A DNA stretch of 14,105 nt, from NCBI GenBank assembly GCA_003565815.1, contig PXAS01000009.1, positions 1 through 14,105 of the forward strand, written 5' to 3'. Position 1 is the first letter of the stretch, and each line of letters opens with the position of its first letter. The notes beneath the pieces were generated by a model. It was not told the DNA's origin. It saw nothing but the letters and a program-made list of their open reading frames with translations, and did no database searches. The position numbers and the translations under genes were made by a program. Origin of the DNA: PVC group bacterium (lineage in GTDB: Bacteria; Verrucomicrobiota; Kiritimatiellia; SS1-B-03-39; UBA6053). Shown here piece by piece: positions 1 through 6,876 of this stretch.

Positions 1-206
1 AGGTGGTCTTTCTGGCAGTGGTCACAGCGGATGCGGGCGAAGCCGCGCTCCAGATCGCCGCAGTCCATGAACTTGTTCACCACCTCCGGGATGATGGGCC
101 GCAGAAAGCCGTGGCGGGACTGATACCGCTCTTCATACACCGCCTGAAAGGTGTCGAAATGCCGGGTGAGGCATTGCCAGAGTGGCGATGCCTTGTAAAA
201 TTGCAA
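1..206 (-). CDS. IS91-family transposase, N-terminal fragment (cut by window edge)
   Basis: The minus-strand reading is open from base 224 to the window edge and gives SPLWQCLTRHFDTFQAVYEE, then a segment reading FLRPIIPEVVNKFMDCGDL and GFARIRCDHCQ. This is the typical start of IS91/IS801-type transposases: the 'DCGDL..GFARxRCxxC' block opens the N-terminal zinc-binding domain, and the CxxC pair is visible. The family catalyses rolling-circle-like transposition through a later HUH/Y domain, which lies outside the window. No ATG is available: the frame directly follows the TGA of the dynamin-like gene, and the first usable start is a TTG at 206 (or CTG at 209), so the 5' end may be truncated or may use a rare start. 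The family call is fairly sure; whether the element is intact cannot be seen. Confidence 0.8.
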   Translation of the reverse strand, partial: MQFYKASPLWQCLTRHFDTFQAVYEERYQSRHGFLRPIIPEVVNKFMDCGDLERGFARIRCDHCQKDH

Positions 207-224
207 CAGGTAATTTGCTAGGCA

Positions 225-2270
225 TCAGGATGCCGGCGCTTCGCTTCCGGTCATCTGCTGAATTGCGGGCCCATGTTTTTCCTGCAGTTGATTGACCTCC
301 CCGATCACTTTGTCCACCACCTTGGACAAGCGGGCAAAGGTGGATTGCACCTCGTGGAGCTTTTGGGCTTTTTCGGTCTGCTCCTTGCGCTTGCGGGACA
401 ACTCGCGTTCTTTCCCGGCCAATTCGTTTTCCATGGATTTGGCGAGGGCTTGGGGGAAATCCGCCTCCCCTTTCCGACGCCAGGCTTTGTGCAGCGGCGC
501 CAGTTGCGCGTCCAGGGTTTCCATGGCCCGGTCCAGCAGTTCTTCCCGGGCGTTGCGGCCCAGTTTCTTTTCCTTGGCTTTTTTCGGGAATTCGGCGGAA
601 AGATCTTCGTCTTCGCCAAAAAGCTTCCGGCGGCGTTTTCCGACGGAACGGAAAAACAGTTTGTCGGCCAAACTGCGGCGAACGGGAATCTGTTCCAATG
701 GAAGAATCGGCGATGCCCCGCCGCCGGATGATTTCGGCAGCGCTTGCAGCGTGCGCCCGGCGATCTCCTCCAGTCGAATCCCGAGAAGGTTCAGGGCGGC
801 TTCCTCCTCCGCGTCGAGCTTCAGCCCGGTCTGCGGGGTCTTGCCCAGAGCCGCGAATTTGGCCTCGACTTCCTTCTCCTGTGTTTCGATCAGTTGCCGG
901 CTGGGGACGGCCAAACGCCGCTCCCGCAGTTGGGCAATGCTTTCGTCACTGTCAAACCAGGCGTCGATCTCTTCTTGGGTGCGCACCCGAAAACGCTCCC
1001 GGGCTTCGTCCTGCTGTTTTCGCAAGGCGTCCATTTGATGCCGGATCATTTCCGCATGGCGTTTTGCCCAAGGGCGGTTGCCCAGCAAGTTCACGGCCTC
1101 GTGGGCGCGCTGAAGTTTCGCCTGCTCCTCCCGGGTGGCCGCCAGGGCCCGGTCGAAGGCCGCAGCGCGCTCCCCTTCACATTGTCCGGCAATGTTTTTG
1201 GACAGTTTCTCCGACTGCCGGATGGTATCCGCCATGAATTCCAACAAGTAGTCGGTGCTGTTGAGATAGCTCAGCAAGTCCCGCAGAAATTGATCAAAGT
1301 CATCCTCGCCCTCCCCGACTTCAACGGGCGCGGGCGCGGCGCCATTGGCCAGACGGCGCGCGGCCGCGCTGCAGAGGTCCACCGGATAAATGTGCAACCG
1401 CCCGCTTTCGGCGGCGTGACGCAGGGGGGCGCTCATGGTGAGCGACTCGAAGGCTTTCACAATCGCCCCCGGATCGCTGCTCTCCAGACTCTGGGACAAG
1501 GTGCCGTCCGGCGACAAGTCCCGCTTCCCGGCATCAATGTTCACCACCACGAAGACGCGGCTGAACTGATCCAGCAAATCGTTGAAATCATCAAACACCT
1601 GCTCCAAAAAGAGATTGTCGGTTTTCACCACGAACACCGCCGACGCGGCGCTGTCGCGAAACTCCCGCGACATGGCGTCATAACCGAATTTCATTTTGCT
1701 GTAGAGTCCGGGCGTGTCCACCAGCACCGTGCCCGATTCGCGCAAATTTTCCGCCGGCAGTTCCACCTGCACCCGGCGGATGGCGGAGGGCAAATGCACG
1801 TCGGGATCAAAGGTTTCCCCGAAATCCTCGATGGCCCGCACCCGTTCCGACAAGGTGCGGTGGCTTTGTTCCAGGAGGGTTTTCAGATCCTCGGGGGAGG
1901 CCAGCGTTTCCTTTTTGCCACTGTAACGAATCACGGAATATTTGGGTTCGGGGCCGTATTTCAAATTGACCATGCACGGATAGGCCGGCAGACTGGTGAC
2001 CTCGCTCACATAACTGGCGCTGATCGCATTCATCAGCGTCGATTTTCCGCTTTTCAACGGACCGAAGAGCAAGACGTAGGCCTCCTGGCCCTGCACCTTG
2101 TTGACCAGAGACTCCAGGCGGTGCGAATCATTGGCAAAGGCGGAACGCATGCTCTCCAGGGAAGGATCCCCGATCGCCTCCAATTGTGCGACCGTATCCG
2201 ACAGAGCTTCCGCCAACGGCATCAGGGTTTCACTGAATTCAGTACAAAATTCGGAGATATGTGTTTTCAT
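225..2270 (-). CDS. Dynamin-like large GTPase
   Basis: A 681-residue protein from the ATG at 2270 (MKTHISEF). The frame extends 37 codons further upstream, but that stretch is low-complexity and unlike a protein start. G1/Walker A is GPLKSGKST at about residues 70-78. A G2-type block VTSLPAYPC follows at about 91-99, G3 is DTPG at 185-188, and a probable G4 is VVNIDAGKRD at 242-251. The latter half (about 380-670) is rich in K, E, R and Q and is predicted largely coiled-coil, as in bacterial dynamin-family proteins. These GTPases bind and remodel membranes; no clear transmembrane segment is seen, so it would be peripheral or cytosolic. It is divergent from the glycosyltransferase operon and has no evident partner gene. 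No good Shine-Dalgarno precedes the start. The fold is fairly sure; the cellular role is unknown. Confidence 0.8.
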   Translation of the reverse strand: MKTHISEFCTEFSETLMPLAEALSDTVAQLEAIGDPSLESMRSAFANDSHRLESLVNKVQGQEAYVLLFGPLKSGKSTLMNAISASYVSEVTSLPAYPCMVNLKYGPEPKYSVIRYSGKKETLASPEDLKTLLEQSHRTLSERVRAIEDFGETFDPDVHLPSAIRRVQVELPAENLRESGTVLVDTPGLYSKMKFGYDAMSREFRDSAASAVFVVKTDNLFLEQVFDDFNDLLDQFSRVFVVVNIDAGKRDLSPDGTLSQSLESSDPGAIVKAFESLTMSAPLRHAAESGRLHIYPVDLCSAAARRLANGAAPAPVEVGEGEDDFDQFLRDLLSYLNSTDYLLEFMADTIRQSEKLSKNIAGQCEGERAAAFDRALAATREEQAKLQRAHEAVNLLGNRPWAKRHAEMIRHQMDALRKQQDEARERFRVRTQEEIDAWFDSDESIAQLRERRLAVPSRQLIETQEKEVEAKFAALGKTPQTGLKLDAEEEAALNLLGIRLEEIAGRTLQALPKSSGGGASPILPLEQIPVRRSLADKLFFRSVGKRRRKLFGEDEDLSAEFPKKAKEKKLGRNAREELLDRAMETLDAQLAPLHKAWRRKGEADFPQALAKSMENELAGKERELSRKRKEQTEKAQKLHEVQSTFARLSKVVDKVIGEVNQLQEKHGPAIQQMTGSEAPAS

Positions 2271-2388
2271 GGAATGCTTTTCAAATGGGGGCGAATCAAA
2301 ACGCGCGGGAGGGGCGAAAGCCATCACACTAAGGGCGGGCGGGAGGACTGCAAATGATTTTCCGCATAAAACCAAAACCACATGTACC

Positions 2389-2422
2389 GCCGGGCTTTCA
2401 GATTAATCCCCGGCTTTTTCTT
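2389..2422 (+). terminator. Terminator-like hairpin in the leader of the glycosyltransferase operon
   Basis: GCCGGG (2389-2394) can pair with CCCGGC (2409-2414) across a 14-nt loop, followed at once by TTTTTCTT (2415-2422). This looks like a Rho-independent terminator on the plus strand. The only plus-strand gene it could affect is the synthase, which begins 15 nt later, because the upstream gene runs the other way. It may therefore be a leader attenuator, or a block to antisense transcription into the start region. The long loop makes it weaker than a textbook terminator. Confidence 0.4.
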
Positions 2423-2436
2423 GATTCTGTACCACA

Positions 2437-3810
2437 ATGGTTTACAAAAGAATGACTATGAGCGAAACAAATACTCCCGAAGACTTGCCCCATCCGCAGA
2501 TGCAACAACACGTGCGCCGCAAGGCGCCGCCGAAGAGCCGCATCATGATGATTTCCACCCACGGATACGTGGCCGCGAACCCGCCGCTGGGCAATCCCGA
2601 CACCGGGGGCCAGGTCGTGTACGTCCTCGAACTATCCAAGAAATTGGCCCAATTGGGCTATGCGGTGGATATTTGGACCCGGCGCTTCGAAGACCAACCG
2701 GAAATCGAAGAGGTGGAAGAAGACGTGCGCATCCTGCGCATGCCCTGCGGCGGCTCCGACTTCCTCCCCAAGGAATACCTCTACAAAAAACTCCCGGAAT
2801 GGGGCGAAAACGCGCTCCGCTTCATCAACCGGGAAAATTTGACCTACGACTTCATCAACAGCCATTATTGGGATGCCGGGCTCGCGGGCTCGCACCTGGC
2901 CCTGAAGTTGCAGGTTCCCCATATCCATACCCCCCACTCCGTGGGCATCTGGAAAAAAGAACAGATGGAGAAAGACTCCGACCTGTCTCCGGAAAAAATG
3001 GACCAGGTTTACAATTTCAGCCGCCGCATCCATCACGAGAACATCCTCTATCGCGAATGCGATTTGCTCATCGCCACCTCCCCCATTCAGGTGGACGTTT
3101 TTCTGCAAAAGCACCACGTCAACAAAGACAAATTGCGCATGATTCCGCCCGGCTACGACGACAACCGCTTCTTCCCCGTCAGCGAGGCCACCCGTGAAAA
3201 CATTCGCCAGGAATTCGGCTATGAAGGCAAAGTGGTCGCTTCACTCGGACGGCTGAGCCACAACAAGGGCTTCGATCTGCTCATCGACGCCTTCGCCATC
3301 GCCGCCGAACATGCCCCCGAGGCCCATTTGCGTCTCGCCGTGGGCACGGAAACCGACTCCACCACCGAGGATCCCATCCTCGCCGAGCTTTTCAAAAAAG
3401 TGAATGAACACGGTCTGCAAGACCGCGTCACCATCACCGGTTCCATTCCCGACGAGGAAATGCCCGCCTATTATCAGGCCGCCGACGTGTTTTGCCTGCC
3501 CAGCCGTTACGAACCTTTCGGGATGACCGCCGTGGAGGCCATGGCCTGCGGCACCCCCAGCGTCATCACCACCCGCGGCGGCCTCTACCGCACCATGGTC
3601 TACGGTTCCGACGCCATTTACGCGGACAGCCTCGACAAGTATGACTACGGCTACAGCATCCTCAAGGTTCTCCGCTACAAACCCATCCGCCGCGCCCTCA
3701 GCCACCACGGCGCCATCAAAGTGCGCAGCCGCTTTACCTGGACCGGGATCGCACAGCAACTCATCAGCGAAGTCGAACGACGCGGCAGCTCCCTGCTGCT
3801 GGAACATTGA
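2437..3810 (+). CDS. mfpsA: GT4 synthase: mannosylfructose-phosphate synthase or sucrose-phosphate synthase
   Basis: A 457-residue GT-B glycosyltransferase of family GT4. The sucrose-synthase/SPS signature is present: ISTHGYVAANPP at about residues 39-50, then GNPDTGGQVVYVLEL at 52-66. The donor-site loop GRLSHNKG is at 271-278 and the EX7E motif runs from E359 to E367 (EPFGMTAVE). Blocks such as RRFEDQPE, HYWDAG, IPPGYDDNRFFPVS and FTWTGIAQQL match what I recall of Agrobacterium MfpsA, which makes mannosylfructose phosphate from GDP-mannose and fructose 6-phosphate. A UDP-glucose-using sucrose-phosphate synthase is the alternative; donor choice cannot be read by eye. ATGs at 2437, 2452 and 2458 are in frame and none has a clear Shine-Dalgarno, so the true start may be the third. 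The phosphatase gene starts 11 nt after the stop, which indicates an operon. The symbol is tentative. Confidence 0.8.
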   Translation: MVYKRMTMSETNTPEDLPHPQMQQHVRRKAPPKSRIMMISTHGYVAANPPLGNPDTGGQVVYVLELSKKLAQLGYAVDIWTRRFEDQPEIEEVEEDVRILRMPCGGSDFLPKEYLYKKLPEWGENALRFINRENLTYDFINSHYWDAGLAGSHLALKLQVPHIHTPHSVGIWKKEQMEKDSDLSPEKMDQVYNFSRRIHHENILYRECDLLIATSPIQVDVFLQKHHVNKDKLRMIPPGYDDNRFFPVSEATRENIRQEFGYEGKVVASLGRLSHNKGFDLLIDAFAIAAEHAPEAHLRLAVGTETDSTTEDPILAELFKKVNEHGLQDRVTITGSIPDEEMPAYYQAADVFCLPSRYEPFGMTAVEAMACGTPSVITTRGGLYRTMVYGSDAIYADSLDKYDYGYSILKVLRYKPIRRALSHHGAIKVRSRFTWTGIAQQLISEVERRGSSLLLEH

Positions 3811-3814
3811 GGAG
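3809..3814 (+). promoter_or_regulatory. Ribosome binding site GAGGAG that fixes the start of the fusion gene
   Basis: GAGGAG overlaps the last two bases of the synthase stop codon (TGA 3808-3810) and lies 7 nt before the ATG at 3822. It favours that ATG over the TTG at 3807 in the same frame. The overlap with the upstream stop suggests translational coupling of synthase and phosphatase. Confidence 0.7.
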
Positions 3815-3821
3815 TGTGCGC

Positions 3822-5900
3822 ATGAACCCCGTGAAATTGTTTGTCTCCGACATCGACGGCACCCTGCTCGGCAACCCCGAATGCGTCTCCGCCTTCGCCT
3901 GCGCATGGAAAAAAGCCGACGAAGCGAACCGCCCGGTCCTCGCCTACTCCACCGGACGTCTCCTCAAAGACGCGCAATCGGTCATCAAATCCACCGGACT
4001 CCCGGTGCCCGACTATTTGATTTGCGGGGTGGGCACGGAAATCCACGACCCCAAAAACAAAAAACAAATCAAAGCCTTCAACGAGATTTTGGAAGACGGA
4101 TGGAACCGCGAAAAAGTCCATGACATCGCCCGGCATTTCCCCCTTCGGGAACAGCCCAAACGCTTCCAAACGCCCTTCAAATGCAGTTTTTATTGGGAGG
4201 ACGCCGGCGAAGACAAGCTCAACACCCTGCGCCACGAACTGGCCGAAGCGGGCTTGACCGTCACCGTGGTCTATTCCAGCAACCGGGATTTGGACATCCT
4301 CCCCCACCATGCCAACAAAGGCAACGCCCTCCGTTGGTTTGCCGACTATTTGCAAATCCCCCTCGCCGAAGTCCTCGCCGCCGGCGATTCCGGCAACGAC
4401 GCGGCCATGTTCACCCTGCCCGGCGTGCGCGGCATCGTCGTGGAAAACGCCCAGCCCGAACTCATGGAGGCCACCGTGCATGGCACCGTCACCGGCAGCG
4501 TGTATCAGGCCAATGGCGTGGCCGCCGAAGGCGTCTTGGAAGGCCTGGTTCACTTCGGCGTCCTGGAGAGCTACAACCTCCATCCCGAAACCGGCCCGGC
4601 CACCGAATCCTTCGAAGCCCCCCTGCAACAAATCATCCGCGAAGAAGCCGAGGAAATGGTCCCGGAAGACGAGGACGAGGACGCCTACCTCCGCCTCGCC
4701 CGCGACAAAGCCATCGAGGGCCTCCACCGATGCGTCACCCCCATGGGCTTCACCGCCTGCTCCATTCTCGACAACGCCACCCGCGGCACCGATTCCAATT
4801 ACCACAGCGTTTGGGGCCGCGACGGCGCCGTCACCATCGTCGGCAGCCTGCATTTGGACGACCAAACCCTGCGCGACGCCCAGCGCAACACCCTCATGAC
4901 CCTGCTGGACCACATTTCCCCCAACGGGCAAATTCCCGCCAACGTCCAAGTCGAAACCCGCGAACCCGACTACTCCGGCGTCGGCGGCATCTGCTCCATC
5001 GACAGCGGACTCTGGGTCATCATCGCCTTCTACGAATTCATCCGCGAAACCCGCGAGCTGGACCTGCTCCGCCACTACAAAGGCATCCTCCAGCACGCCA
5101 TGAACTGGCTCAGCGCCCACGACAGCAACAACGACGGACTCCTGGAAATTCCCGAGGCCGGCGACTGGACCGACCTGTTCGGCCGCAGCTACAACGTTCT
5201 CTACGACGAAGTCCTCTGGTACCGCGCCAACGTCTGTTACGGACGCCTCATGGAAATGATCGGCGACGAACAGAAAGCCGGCGATTACCTCCGCTGGTCC
5301 GGCGTCATCCGCGCCGCCATTCTCTCCAATTTCTGGCCCGCCACCAATCCCCACGACCGCACCGACCCCGTCTCCTTCGCCGACACCCAGTTCTCCCTCG
5401 GCGACACCAACTACCTCGTCGCCCAGGTCACCCCCTTCAACTTCGACTGGCGCTGCGACGTGCTCGGCAACGCCATGGCCTTTCTCTTCAACGTGCTCGA
5501 CCACGAACGCGCCCAGATCGCCTTCCGCTTCATGTGGGGCGTGGGGGTCAACGACCCCTTCCCCGCCGCCAACCTCTACCCCGTGGTCACCGCCGGCGAT
5601 CCCATGTGGAAAGACTATTACACCGTCAACCTTCTCAACCTCCCCCACCACTACCACAACGGCGGCATCTGGCCCTTCGTGGGCGGCTTCTGGGTCCGCT
5701 TCATTCACCGCCTCGGCCTCACCGACCTCGCCCGCCAGGAACTCCATCGCCTCGCCGAAGTCAACCAAAAGGGCATCTCCGGCGAGTGGGAATTCAACGA
5801 ATGGGTCCACGGCCAAACCGGAAAACCCATGGGCAAGGCCCACCAGGCCTGGTCCTGCTCCGAATACCTCGCCGCCTACAAAGCCGTGTTCGGGCGATAA
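3822..5900 (+). CDS. Bifunctional fusion: disaccharide-phosphate phosphatase (MfpsB/SPP type) plus GH100-like glycosidase
   Basis: A 692-residue two-domain protein. Residues 1-250 are a HAD phosphatase of the sucrose-6F-phosphatase/MfpsB type: motif I DIDGT (10-14, nucleophile D10), motif II region YSTGR (42-46), a VVYSSNRDLDILP block (149-161), K166, and motif IV GDSGND (188-193). It should dephosphorylate the product of the upstream synthase. An acidic linker (about 255-288) leads to an (alpha/alpha)6-type glycosidase domain (about 288-692). This holds SVWGRDGA (329-336), IDSGLWVIIAFYEF (393-406; GH100 neutral invertases have a similar 'DSGLWW' block), EAGDWTD (445-451), GEWEFNEWVHG (654-664) and a C-terminal QAWSCSEYL. 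Acidic residues in these blocks are candidate catalytic groups. Characterised MfpsB and SPP proteins are about 250 residues, so the C-terminal hydrolase is extra. It may be an invertase-like enzyme, a mannosylfructose hydrolase or a debranching-like glucosidase. Codons end strongly in C. Confidence 0.8.
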   Translation: MNPVKLFVSDIDGTLLGNPECVSAFACAWKKADEANRPVLAYSTGRLLKDAQSVIKSTGLPVPDYLICGVGTEIHDPKNKKQIKAFNEILEDGWNREKVHDIARHFPLREQPKRFQTPFKCSFYWEDAGEDKLNTLRHELAEAGLTVTVVYSSNRDLDILPHHANKGNALRWFADYLQIPLAEVLAAGDSGNDAAMFTLPGVRGIVVENAQPELMEATVHGTVTGSVYQANGVAAEGVLEGLVHFGVLESYNLHPETGPATESFEAPLQQIIREEAEEMVPEDEDEDAYLRLARDKAIEGLHRCVTPMGFTACSILDNATRGTDSNYHSVWGRDGAVTIVGSLHLDDQTLRDAQRNTLMTLLDHISPNGQIPANVQVETREPDYSGVGGICSIDSGLWVIIAFYEFIRETRELDLLRHYKGILQHAMNWLSAHDSNNDGLLEIPEAGDWTDLFGRSYNVLYDEVLWYRANVCYGRLMEMIGDEQKAGDYLRWSGVIRAAILSNFWPATNPHDRTDPVSFADTQFSLGDTNYLVAQVTPFNFDWRCDVLGNAMAFLFNVLDHERAQIAFRFMWGVGVNDPFPAANLYPVVTAGDPMWKDYYTVNLLNLPHHYHNGGIWPFVGGFWVRFIHRLGLTDLARQELHRLAEVNQKGISGEWEFNEWVHGQTGKPMGKAHQAWSCSEYLAAYKAVFGR

Positions 5901-5923
5901 GCCGTCCCCCCTCTCCTCCCCTT

Positions 5924-6000
5924 TCCGAGCGTCGGAAGCCTCTGAAAAAACGCTTCCGGCCTTCGGAAACATTGAAACCCCACCTTCCGATTCCCGGAAA
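5924..6000. repeat. Three tandem TTCCG-N5-CGGAA palindromes with an exact 31-bp period
   Basis: TTCCG-5 nt-CGGAA occurs at 5924-5938, 5955-5969 and 5986-6000. Each start is exactly 31 bp from the previous one, about three helical turns. Spacers differ in sequence but not in length. The set fills most of the 118-bp gap between the glycosidase fusion and the flavin reductase, and the last copy ends 18 bp before that gene's ATG. A run of same-face operator sites for a dimeric regulator, or a repeated extragenic element, would both fit. There is no T-run, so it is not a typical intrinsic terminator. Confidence 0.75.
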
Positions 6001-6018
6001 CCAGCGCATAGGAACAAC

Positions 6019-6624
6019 ATGAACCTCGACTTGGCCGGAAAAGACAACCCCATCGCCTACAAAGTGCTCACCGCCCTGATCACCCCCCGTCCCATCGCCT
6101 GGGTCAGCACCCTCAACGAAGACGGCGGCATCAACCTGGCCCCCTTCAGCTTTTTCAACGTCTTCGGCAGCGCCCCGCCCCTGGTCATCTTCGGAGCCGG
6201 CAACAAAGGCCCCGGCATTCCCAAGGACACCGTCCGCAATATCCAGCGCGAAAAAGAATACGTCATCAACCTCGTGGACGAACAAGTGGCCGAAGCCATG
6301 AACCTCAGCGCCGCCGCCCACCCCTATGGCGAATCCGAGTTGAATCACAACGGCTGCACCACCGCGCCCACCCTGAACCTGCGCACCCCCCGCATCGCCG
6401 AAGCGCCGGTTTCCCTGGAATGCAAACTCCACGAGATCCAAAAAATCGGCGGAAACCGCATCATCATCGGCATCGCCGGCAACATCACCGTTCGCGACGG
6501 CATCCTCGATCCCGAAACCAAATATCTCAACCCGGAAGCCTTTCCCGTCATCGGCCGCATGCAAGGCCCCGACGGCTACGTCCGCTGCCGCGACCGCTTC
6601 TCCATGAAATGGCCCGGGGTGTGA
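6019..6624 (+). CDS. Flavin reductase-like FMN-binding split-barrel protein
   Basis: A 201-residue protein with the flavin reductase-like pattern: PRPIAWVSTLNEDGGINLAP (about residues 23-42) followed by FSFFNVFGSAPPLVIFG, a 'TVRNIQREKEYVINLV' block at about 74-89, and a GNRIIIGIAGNITVRDGI strand late in the protein. Such proteins bind FMN and reduce free flavin with NAD(P)H, or act as the reductase half of two-component monooxygenases; the substrate here is unknown. It is cytosolic, with no signal peptide. AGGAA (6010-6014) lies 4 nt before the ATG. The same direction and GC-rich, C-ending codon use link it to the upstream operon, but the 118-bp gap with three palindromes suggests separate control. 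No oxygenase partner is adjacent. Confidence 0.85.
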   Translation: MNLDLAGKDNPIAYKVLTALITPRPIAWVSTLNEDGGINLAPFSFFNVFGSAPPLVIFGAGNKGPGIPKDTVRNIQREKEYVINLVDEQVAEAMNLSAAAHPYGESELNHNGCTTAPTLNLRTPRIAEAPVSLECKLHEIQKIGGNRIIIGIAGNITVRDGILDPETKYLNPEAFPVIGRMQGPDGYVRCRDRFSMKWPGV

Positions 6625-6665
6625 GCCTGAATTTCAGATCCCCGTTTTCAACGGCGTGTTGATGT

Positions 6666-6773
6666 TTACAGTGTATCCAACGGACTCACCGCCCCCAGCG
6701 GACCTTTGTTAAGCACCTGGGAATAAATCATCGTCGTTTTCACATCCGAATGCCCCGGCAGTTCCTACACCGT
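6666..6773 (-). pseudogene. Integron-integrase-type tyrosine recombinase, C-terminal relic
   Basis: The minus strand from 6773 to the TAA at 6666-6668 reads TV*ELPGHSDVKTTMIYSQVL followed by NKGPLGAVSPLDTL and the stop. Integron integrases end with a conserved '(R)TVQELLGHSDVxTTMIYTHVLNxGxxGVxSPLD' segment, which includes the catalytic tyrosine (here in TTMIYSQ). The Q codon is replaced by TAG and everything upstream (bases above about 6773) no longer resembles the family, so this is a broken remnant. The homology ends about 100 bp before the restriction-modification genes, which marks a likely insertion or deletion junction. The match is from memory of the family. Confidence 0.75.
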
Positions 6774-6876
6774 CAAATGTATTTTTTGGGAAAAACTTGC
6801 AAGATAGCGCTCCAAAGCCGTAAACAATACAAAAAACCACTGCAATTCAATATAAGGTTCGCCATGAAAAAAAAGA
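6774..6876 (+). other. Junction and leader before the methyltransferase
   Basis: AT-rich 103-bp stretch between the recombinase relic and the methyltransferase, and the start of the base-composition change. TATAAG (6851-6856) could be a -10 box but has no convincing -35 partner. A tiny frame ATG AAA AAA AAG AAT GAA TAA (6864-6884, MKKKNE) overlaps the methyltransferase ATG at 6877 in another frame. It could couple translation or be chance. Confidence 0.3.

Noticed and set aside
744..2357. A 537-codon plus-strand frame opposite the dynamin-like gene
   Set aside because: It is the antisense shadow of a gene with complete GTPase motifs; no family features are visible.
5934..5959. CGGAAGC..GCTTCCG as an intrinsic terminator after the glycosidase fusion
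   Set aside because: There is no T-run after the stem, and the arms are better explained as halves of two neighbouring palindromes in the 31-bp array.
3675..6053. A 792-codon open frame on the minus strand opposite the phosphatase-glycosidase gene
   Set aside because: It is a by-product of strong C-ending codon use on the plus strand. The translation is a low-complexity G/V/A/E/D/F mix without motifs, while the plus strand encodes two recognisable domains.
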